Assembly: GCA_027600665.1 (NCBI GenBank)
Contig: JADGJL010000614.1
Coordinates: 1-17,183 of the forward strand
Direction: 5' to 3'
DNA from: Irineochytrium annulatum
Lineage: Eukaryota; Chytridiomycota; Chytridiomycetes; Chytridiales; Chytridiaceae
Length of the DNA stretch: 17,183 bases
In this document: piece by piece, positions 1 through 6,686 of the stretch
Numbering within the stretch: the first letter of the stretch is position 1
Layout: each line of letters starts with the position of its first letter
Program-made: the position numbers and the translations under genes
Notes under the pieces: model-generated
Database searches by the model: none
Told to the model about the DNA's origin: nothing
Seen by the model: only the letters and a program-made list of their open reading frames with translations

Positions 1-749
1 GGGAGGTGAGGGAGAGCTTGGAGATGAGGGCCATCGCTCGGGGCGTCGGCGGCGGCGGTGGCGGCGGCGGTGGAAGGCAGGATCGGCGGGGGATGTTTGC
101 GCCCCTGCCGTCGTTCGAGTCTTCGGCGACGTTGGCGGTTGAGGACGACAAGGACAAGGCGAGGGACGCTGGCGCGTTGATGGGGGCCGTCGGCGTGACG
201 TCGCCGAGAGTGTCTTTCGAGCTGCGCGGGGACTCGTCGGACAGGGCGGCGGTCATGACGTCGGGGACCGTGTCCACGGGCACGGCGACGTTGGCCTCGC
301 CGGGTCCGTCCTCGCCGAGGACGTCGGGCGCGGGCAGCCATGATGGCGCTGTGTTGGCGGTGACACACGCGGACGACTCGGACGACGACGAACATGAGGA
401 GGAGGTCGATCATCATGGTGACGGCGAGGTGAACCCGGACCCGGACCCGGAGATCCCGGACCGGCCGCAGCTCATCACGCTGTTCATCGTTCACCTCGTC
501 GTGCAGTTGACGTTCGTGTTGCTGATCGAGGTGCTGGATCTTGGAGGGCTGGGCCTTGGGAGCGTGCCGTTGGCGGCGGCGAACGGGTTGACGAGCAGCG
601 TCACGATCGTCGCGCTGCTGTGGATCGCGAGGTTCACGACGCTTGTCGGTTTCGGACGGTGGGAGAGCATGGTGCTTCCCGTCATCAGCGCGACGGGTGA
701 CGTGATTGGGACGTTGATGTTGATTTGGGGCCTGGCGGCGTTGGGGTGA
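1..749 (+). CDS. Probable SLC41/MgtE-type divalent cation transporter, C-terminal part (5' partial)
   Basis: The frame is open from the left edge and stops with TGA at 747-749, so the N-terminal part is outside the window. About the last 95 residues hold hydrophobic segments in the order seen at the end of SLC41/MgtE carriers: LITLFIVHLVVQLTFVLLIE, then VTIVALLWIARFTTLVGF, then a segment with the SATGDVIGTLML motif, which resembles the T-x-x-GD-L-GT signature of the last helix. The first codons (SLEMRAIAR) resemble the conserved loop before it. SLC41/MgtE proteins move Mg2+ across membranes. Between the two conserved parts lies an unusually long hydrophilic loop of roughly 135 residues: a poly-Gly run (about 45-75), Ser/Thr/Pro-rich sequence, then an Asp/Glu/His-rich stretch (about 365-460). 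A GT at position 6 (GGAG|GTGAGG) also looks like a splice donor, so the first residues are uncertain. The family call rests on remembered motifs, not an alignment. Confidence 0.6.
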   Translation, partial: EVRESLEMRAIARGVGGGGGGGGGRQDRRGMFAPLPSFESSATLAVEDDKDKARDAGALMGAVGVTSPRVSFELRGDSSDRAAVMTSGTVSTGTATLASPGPSSPRTSGAGSHDGAVLAVTHADDSDDDEHEEEVDHHGDGEVNPDPDPEIPDRPQLITLFIVHLVVQLTFVLLIEVLDLGGLGLGSVPLAAANGLTSSVTIVALLWIARFTTLVGFGRWESMVLPVISATGDVIGTLMLIWGLAALG

Positions 750-1113
750 GGGGCCTTCTGGTACATGGACGATGATATCACGTTTTGCATATTACTGTAG
801 ACTCGATTTGGTTGCTTTTTTGGGGTTTTTTAATATTCGCACTCTTTTTGATATGATCGCTTTGATCTTTGTCATTGGTGCAACATCCCGCTTATATATG
901 TTCCCTTTTTTTTTTTTTCACTTGTTATCCGACACCCAACATATCCCACATGGCCACTGTATTTGATTCCTGAATTATATTCTGCATATCTGCAGTCTGT
1001 CGATAAGCAGATCCATAGCGGACTTATTTTTATTATCCTGTCCAGTGTCCAGAATCGTTGAGCGGAGTCAGAACTATTATCTCGGACACTTCTCTCGGCA
1101 GTCGTCCATCACC
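750..1113. other. Intergenic: 3' flank of transporter and promoter of DUF3431 gene
   Basis: This stretch is AT-rich, with T tracts at about 815-835 and 905-920, in sharp contrast to the GC-rich genes on both sides. No convincing gene is seen. It must hold the transporter 3' UTR and the DUF3431 promoter. An in-frame GTG at 1045 precedes the DUF3431 ATG but is not used as a eukaryotic start here. Confidence 0.6.
893..899 (+). promoter_or_regulatory. Candidate TATA element
   Basis: TATATAT lies about 215 bp upstream of the chosen ATG at 1114. It sits in a generally AT-rich stretch, so it could be chance. Confidence 0.25.
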
Positions 1114-2471
1114 ATGACGGCGGACGCTCTATCGAGCCTCCTGGGCTCCTCCAACATCCGGCTGAAGATGATCCTGCTCGCCATCGGCTCCTTCGCCCTG
1201 ATGCTGACGGCTTTCAACTACACAGCTCGGGATCGCGGCAGCCGAAAGACCTCCCGGATCGCCCTCAGCGCCTACGACGGCGGCGGCGACATCGTCGTGC
1301 ATAAACCCTCGCCAGCCCCGGTCGTCGAGGACCTCCCCCACGCCGTCGACGACTCCTCGCATTCACCGCCGCCACCCTCGCCGCTGCGGAAAACGGAGCC
1401 CAAGAAGCTCATCAAGCAGCCCCGCATCCGGGAGGGGCTGGACGTCATCGTGTCGTGGGACGAGACGACCAACCTGACGGCGGTCGCGAAGGCGGTTGGG
1501 AAGTTGCGGAACGCTGCCGAGCTGGCGCCAGCGAAGCCGCGGTTCATCTTATTGAATGTGTCAAGGAGCGATACGGGCGTCGAGGTGGATGATCGGAGGC
1601 CTATCACGCCGAGAGTGGCGAGGCGGGCGATGCTTGGGCGGGCGAAGAAGGAGCAGACGATTGAGGCACAGGGGAAGAAGAAGGACGCGAAAGACGTGGG
1701 GAACGCGGCGGCGGGGAAGGCGAAAGCGCTCGATGAAGAAGAAGGGGACGCGGGAGAGCAGGAGGAGGAGGAGGAGAAGGAGGACGAGTCGGACGCGACC
1801 TCCGAAGCGGACGAGATCGACACGGTCGAGTTCCACGACATCTTTGAGACTCCCAACGTCGCCGGCGGGCGAGTGGGCGCGTATCTCCGCTACTTCCGCG
1901 AGCGCTCCTCCGACCTTGCGCGGTGGAACGTGTTCGTCAACCCGGGTTCGCCCGTCGGCGCCGTCACCGGTGCTCGTGTGGCGCAGCTGTTGCGCTATGG
2001 GACCGGGTTTGCCGGCGTCAGAGGCGACGGGAGCGGGAGGTATATGGGGAAGAAGGAAAGCATGGAGGAGGACGAGGATGGGATGGCGATGTGTATGTGC
2101 GGCGGGTGCGGCAAGAAGGGCGGGAGGGGCGTCGCGGAGGTATATGCAATGGTTGAGGGGGACCTCTGTCCTGTCGCTGGGTTTGCGGGTGTTACGGATG
2201 GGCAGTTCATCGTGAGCGGAAGGAGGATCAGAAGCTTGCCTGACTCTTTTTATGAGAGCCTTTACTCCGTCTTGGTAAGGAAGTCCCGGTCCTTTACAGC
2301 CTTTTCTTCTTTCTACTTTTGACATGCCGTCTTCAGGAAAAGGGCAGCATAAATGGAACCAGAGTTACTGCCGCCGACATTGATTTGTCGTGGTCGATCA
2401 TTTTCAATTGCTCGTTGCTGCGCGTCATTGAGGATTGCGCGGCGAAAAACCAATGCCAATGTCTCGACTAG
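1114..2471 (+). CDS. DUF3431-family type II membrane protein with low-complexity and Cys-rich insertions
   Basis: Exons are 1114-2274 and 2337-2471, with a 62-nt intron (GTAAGG...TTCAG, phase 0); the product is 431 aa. ATG 1114 is chosen because it is the first ATG in frame (context ACCATGA) and leads directly into a signal anchor at residues 17-35. DUF3431 is a mostly fungal family of unknown function with a glycosyltransferase-like look. Matching pieces are the DVIVSWDE start (residue 110), the ETPNVAGGRVGAYLRYFRER block (245-264) followed by WNVFVNPGSP, the GQFIVSGRRIRSLPDSFYES block (363-382), and WSIIFNCSLL near the end in exon 2. The anchor suggests a lumenal or secretory location. Two inserts are unusual: a Lys- then Glu-rich stretch (about 176-235), and a segment at 303-348 carrying CMCGGC. 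The spliced tail ends in paired cysteines. Family assignment is from motif memory; function is unknown. Confidence 0.65.
2275..2336 (+). other. Intron of the DUF3431 gene
   Basis: GTAAGG donor and CTTCAG acceptor, 62 nt. Reading through meets TGA at about 2320. Splicing restores the frame into 44 further residues that fit the family C-terminus. Confidence 0.85.
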
Positions 2472-2572
2472 CCTTTAGAACTCGGGGCGTAGTTGCGACG
2501 ACAAGGGGGTAGTCGATCGCTTGAGAAACGGATGTGGTAGCATCACTATACGATGACAATAGGCACCTGTTT

Positions 2573-2578
2573 AATAAA
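2573..2578 (+). other. Poly(A) signal AATAAA
   Basis: A canonical AATAAA lies 102 bp downstream of the DUF3431 stop codon, on the same strand. Confidence 0.5.
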
Positions 2579-2942
2579 GTAATGAGCTGGTTCACACCAT
2601 ACCTTCGAGGAATCTGTGTGACACGACTACCAGTTCCACTATGCAAATAATTAATGCTCGTCTAAGGTTTAATTGCATTGCAGTGGTAATATTATTGATC
2701 CAACATTAAACGCGAAAGAGCACAACACCCGAACAAACAAATCACAACGGCCAAGCTTAACACAAGGCAGTCCGATTTTAACACAATCTATAACACCCGC
2801 AACGCCCCTTGCTCTTCCCCGCCCGGCGTTCCTTCATCCCGACCCCAACGACTAATTACCCCGCGGCAAAGCTCCCCGCATAACCAATCCAAGCCATACA
2901 CGTACACACCCCCGCTATTCTGAATCATTCCATCCCGTCCAG
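2579..2942. other. Convergent intergenic region without a recognised gene
   Basis: This lies between the ends of the convergent DUF3431 (+) and Sec61 beta (-) genes. It is AT-richer, especially at 2640-2790, and holds only short ORFs with no recognisable product. It probably carries the 3' UTRs. No exact AATAAA was found on the minus strand for Sec61 beta. Confidence 0.5.
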
Positions 2943-3637
2943 CTACACCCTCATGTACTTCCCGACGATGTGCAGGATGAATACCGAGGCGATAAAAGTC
3001 AGGCTGCCGACCAGGACGACGACGGGGTCACTGTCGTAAGCAGGGCCAAGAAAACCACATTAAACGAGAATCTCCTCAATAAACTCATCCCATGCCCGCG
3101 TCCCAAAACACATTAAAGCAAAGAAAAACAAGCTACTCACACTTTGATCCCCGGCGAGTCGTCCGTGTAGATCTTCATCATGCCGCTAGTGCTCGCGGGC
3201 CTCCCACCCCCCGCACCCGACTTGCCCGCGGCCGTGCGCCTCCTCAAACCCGCGGCCGAGATCTTGTTCTTGGCGGAGTTGTCGTCGGACTGCCAGATTC
3301 ACGCGCGGGGGGAGGCGGGAAAGTTAATACCAGGAAGGGAGGAAAGAGTAAGCGAGGGGATTCCAGAGAGGCGGATCCCGAGCCCTTCGTTAGCGCGATT
3401 GCCCGCCCCACTCGTCAAAGGGATCCGCGTCCAGCCCGCAGCGATGACGGGAAGTCCCGGTCCAAACGATCGCGCGCATCTCTCCCGCTGCACCGCGATT
3501 GTGGCCCCACACCACGATCCGGCCGCCATCAGGCCCATAGCTGGCCATGCAGAGGCCCCCCATGCGGTCCCTGCGATTGTCCAGATCCATCCCGGATCCG
3601 TCTCGGTGTCGTGCGTCGCGCGCGGGGTGCTCACCAT
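2943..3637 (-). CDS. SBH1: Sec61 beta subunit of the ER protein translocon (Sbh1-like)
   Basis: Three exons on the minus strand: 3637-3635 (ATG only), 3289-3141 and 3030-2943, giving 79 aa. Introns are 3634-3290 (GTGAGC...GGCAG, 345 nt, phase 0) and 3140-3031 (GTGAGT...GACAG, 110 nt). The second junction creates the codon completing IKVDPVVVL, the conserved stretch just before the membrane anchor of Sec61 beta. Residues 2-38 are a basic, Gly/Ser-rich cytosolic segment, 39-50 carry MKIYTDDSPGIK, and 52-73 form the single tail-anchor helix, followed by GKYMRV. Length and layout fit the family. The protein is the small tail-anchored subunit of the Sec61 channel, which moves nascent proteins into the ER. 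The start is inferred: the ATG has a good context (GCCATGG), is directly followed by a donor, and joins in frame to SDDN. The gene converges with DUF3431 and lies downstream of the tyrosinase on the same strand. Confidence 0.92.
3290..3634 (-). other. Long first intron of the Sec61 beta gene
   Basis: At 345 nt this is the longest intron assigned in the window. It begins GTGAGC immediately after the start codon and ends CTGGCAG. If retained, the ATG opens a 112-codon frame (3637-3299) with no resemblance to Sec61 beta. Confidence 0.75.
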
Positions 3638-4225
3638 GGCTGGTAAAATTCTCCGTCGTCAATGTCGACGGGACGACATGGCAACGGTCGGCACGCCTGT
3701 CGATACTAAGGACGCCTGCTCGCCGTCCGCAGTAGCTATCCCTGAATAAGCATGCACCGAGTTGGGCACGGGACCAGAAATACAAGCGATATCGTTTATA
3801 GTTATTCGTTCCATATGCAGGCCAGGATGGAGCGAGGAGGGTGGGAGGGGGAGAACACCGCGACCGGAAACGTTTAGGTCCACATCTAGGGAAACAAATG
3901 AAAAACAGGAAAAAAAGAAATCAGGCATCGTGGGATAGGAGCGCATGTTATATCTTGCAGGTGCGGCAGGAGAAGGGCGAGGGATAAGAATAATGCAGAA
4001 AGGAAGAGCAAACAAACGGGAATGCGGTAAAAAAGAAAAAAAAAGAAGGCTCTATAGTCGTAGTTTTTTAAGTCACATACAAAGCGAACATCAAAAAAAG
4101 CTGGGACGAGGAGAAAGAAAGGCGAAATAACACCATATACGAGAAAGCTAGAGAGAAAACGATTAAACAACAAACGGGGCAGAAGAAATGTTGACAAAAA
4201 GAGAGTGAAATAAAAAAAAAGGGTT
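3638..4225. other. Intergenic: Sec61 beta promoter and tyrosinase 3' flank
   Basis: About 590 bp between two minus-strand genes. The part next to the tyrosinase (about 3890-4225) is strongly purine-rich on the + strand, so the tyrosinase 3' UTR would be a long pyrimidine-rich tract. No gene was found; the ORFs here are low-complexity Phe/Leu or Lys/Arg artefacts of that bias. Confidence 0.6.
3795..3800 (-). promoter_or_regulatory. Candidate TATA box of Sec61 beta
   Basis: TATAAA is read on the minus strand about 158 bp upstream of the Sec61 beta ATG, in an otherwise GC-mixed region. The distance is compatible with a fungal promoter. Confidence 0.4.
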
Positions 4226-6187
4226 TCAAGCGTAAACAGTCCTGTTGCGTGCGGCCTTCTTGCTGCACTTCTTCTTTGTGTGACACTTGCTCGGGGCCAT
4301 ATGGTTGTCGTCGTTGTACTTGATCGACGCCGGGCTGATGCAGTTCGGGTCGTTGTTGCACTGGTCGATGTAGAACTTGACGAGCTGGTACGTCTGGTTC
4401 GCCTTGACGGGGTTCATCCCCATCATCTCAAAGTGCTCGTCAGGCAACTGCGTCGGGTACTTGACGTGACCCTCGTTGCACTCCTCCGGCTCGTCCCAGT
4501 GCTCGGGCGTGGTGTAGACCTCCACGGCGGCCGACGCATCGTAGAGGGCCTTGGGACGTACGGTCGGGTCTGAGGCCGTGCCCGAGGTCCAGTTGAAGTG
4601 CCAGTCCTCGGGGACGATCTTAACGAGGGACGGGTGGTAGTAGTGGATCTTGTAACCGTCGGGCGCGCAGACCTCCTTGCCGTTCTCGTCCGTAACGCAC
4701 TTTACGTCCTCGAGGTTATCGAAGCCGTGTTCAACACCGTTGGTTGAGGACGTCTCGGTCGGGCACGCGGGGGCGGTCGCGGTGGCGGTGGCGGTCATGG
4801 TCCCAGTGCCGTAGGGGGCCGTGGTGGTGGGAAGGAGCTCGTAGGTATCAACGACGGCGGCCTCGCTGGACGACGCGGCGGTGGTCTCGACCGAGTCGTT
4901 GTAGCCACGACGGACGCCGTGGAAGATCGGCGGCACCATGAGGAGGAAGATCTCCTTTACGAAATCGGAGGCGACACCAACGGCGGTAGTAGTGGCGGGG
5001 GCTGTGACCGTGACGAGCGTGCCGGAGATCATGGTCGTTAGTGGGGCGGCGGTAGCGGTCTGCGCAGGGGTGGTAATGGCGCCGCCGCCGCCTGCGGGCC
5101 AGGCCGACTTGCACGCGTTCGTGAGCTTGACGTCGCCGCGAGACTGAGAGTAGCAGATGGGAAGGTTGATGGTGTCCTGAATGATCTTGGCGTTAGCATT
5201 GTACATAGAAACAAAGGTAAGTGAACACACCTGAATGGTCATCGACGTGACCCACGGGAGCGTAGTTGAGAGGGCTCCCGAGTATGCGTTGAAGTATTCC
5301 GGGCACTCGTTCTGCCAGCGCCACCACTGCTTGTCCTGATCATCAAATCCATCAGCGTCGTCGTTCAAAAAGCGAAAGTCTGAGATAAACTCACCATCAT
5401 CGCGTGGTGGAACCAGAAGAACGGGTCCGAGGGAGAGTACGAACCGTCGGCCATCTGGCCGGTCCTGTAGCCGCCGACGGAAAAGTGGGTGTTGCCGTGG
5501 AAGGTGTCTTCCGTGTTTGACTGGAAGACGCTGAAGCTAGTGGACGACGACAAAAGCTGGGCGATCGAGTTCGGGTCATAAGTGGTCCCGCCGGGGTTCC
5601 TCTTCAGGCACTTAAACGGTAGCGGCACGTCGGGTTGGTAGATGTCGCTGAAGTAGTAGCCGGCGTCCTTAAACATGCCGTCCTTGAGGCAGTAGTCCGG
5701 CGCTTTGCCGACCGTCCCCGTTGTGGCCGCGTCGAAGATAGACGAGGACGTGATGTCCTGCGAGTTGAGCGACCAGTCCCAGTACGGCTGACTCGCGGGT
5801 CCGCCGGCCGATCGGATGGCTTGCTCCCACATGTACGTGAGCGCGCGGTGGAACGGGAAGAACAGGATCGTGCCGTGAACCTATGGATCATGTCATGTAA
5901 GCCTTCAGTCACGCGTCGTCGTTAGGCAGACGCACCTGCCCAGCCAGCTTCGTGTGCACGTAGACGAAGTCCTCATAGGACAAGGTGGACGGGTTCGGCG
6001 GCGGCAGGTTCCCAGCCGAGTACGTGTTAGGCCGGCTCATCAGTGCCTTGGCTGCGTTGTAGTACGCCATCTGCTCTCCTCCCGACATCTGGAACCACTC
6101 TGGCCTGGTCGACGAGCACTGAGTCTGTGCCCGGGCACCAACCGCGAGCAGGGCCGCGGACGCCAGGCTGAAGATCCAGGTATGCAT
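4226..6187 (-). CDS. Secreted tyrosinase (type 3 dicopper phenol oxidase) with long C-terminal extension
   Basis: Exons on the minus strand: 6187-5936, 5880-5395, 5335-5231 and 5176-4226, giving 597 aa. The three introns (55, 59 and 54 nt) are all phase 0. Tyrosinases oxidise monophenols and diphenols to quinones, the first step in melanin formation. Residues 1-20 form a signal peptide (hydrophobic core, then GARAQ). CuA ligands are H78, H86 and H95; the junction of exons 1 and 2 builds the tyrosinase signature H-x4-FFPFHR...E103. CuB ligands are H212 and H216 (FHGNTHF) and H243 in DPFFWFHHAMM, with the conserved Asp (247) supplied by exon 3, which confirms that splice. The thioether cysteine found two residues before the second CuA His in many fungal enzymes is absent (Q84-V85-H86). 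After about residue 300 comes a Thr/Ala-rich linker, a hydrophobic segment (353-366), a dibasic R370-R371, and a Cys-containing C-terminal domain ending in a Lys/Arg tail. The gene is divergent from the coiled-coil gene on its right. Confidence 0.93.
5177..5230 (-). other. Tyrosinase intron 3: in-frame and stop-free
   Basis: GTGTGT donor, TGCTAAC branch-like motif and ATTCAG acceptor, 54 nt. The length is a multiple of three and contains no stop in the reading frame, so retention would add 18 residues without breaking the protein. The near-perfect branch site argues that it is a real intron. Confidence 0.75.
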
Positions 6188-6686
6188 GGTGGAGTCGAGT
6201 TCGTGCGGTGTGCGGTAGATCAGTCAACAAGGGTGGGCGGCAGGGCGGCAGGACGGAGGCAACTCGGAGGCGACGGTGTTGGTGTCGGGCGTTGACGGTC
6301 GATTTGCCGCTTGCAAAGTCAGGTGTGACCAAGGAAAGGATAAAACTTTAACATTAAACAAGGAACAAGGAACGCCCAGCCAGACTGCCAGACTGCGAGT
6401 CAGGAAGATGGCTGAACGGGACTAATCAAATCCCAGATGAAAATGCATACTTTCTGATCTTGAGTCTAAAGCTTTTACTTGCGTGGTCATTTCGGCGCAC
6501 TGGCTTAACACCCGATGTTTATTATATATATTATTTTGATTGTAGTAATGGGGGGGCTTTGGCCTTGCCTCCTGGGAAGGTTGCCTCGTGCCTCTGGTGC
6601 GGCTCTTGTCTCTGCAAACCATCGCGGGTTCACACGACATCTCCCCTCGGCCTCTCCCCCTCTTCATCCGACATTCACCCCCGCCG
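6188..6686. promoter_or_regulatory. Divergent promoter region between tyrosinase and coiled-coil gene
   Basis: About 500 bp between the two start codons on opposite strands. The half next to the tyrosinase is mixed (AT-rich at 6340-6365). The other half contains a TATA-like run at 6523-6531. Both genes must take their promoters from this stretch. No other gene is seen. Confidence 0.6.
6523..6531 (+). promoter_or_regulatory. TATA-like element for the coiled-coil gene
   Basis: TATATATAT lies about 164 bp upstream of the preferred ATG at 6687. It lies only 17 bp before the alternative ATG at 6548, which favours the downstream start if this element is used. Confidence 0.4.

Noticed and set aside
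1045..1113. Earlier GTG start for the DUF3431 protein
   Set aside because: Nuclear genes rarely start at GTG, and the ATG at 1114 has a good context and immediately precedes the membrane anchor.
1272..1856. 194-codon minus-strand ORF, Ser-rich
   Set aside because: It is the antisense of the DUF3431 acidic region; the Ser runs mirror GAG/GAC codons.
2673..2855. 60-codon plus-strand ORF in the convergent gap
   Set aside because: It has no family resemblance, ordinary AT-rich composition and no splice partners.
3092..3749. Overlapping plus-strand ORFs of 184 and 189 codons
   Set aside because: They are antisense to Sec61 beta exon 2 and its first intron, Pro/Arg-rich, with no conserved motif.
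4280..5147. Plus-strand ORFs over the tyrosinase
   Set aside because: They are shadow frames of high-GC coding sequence, rich in Arg and Val, without conserved features.
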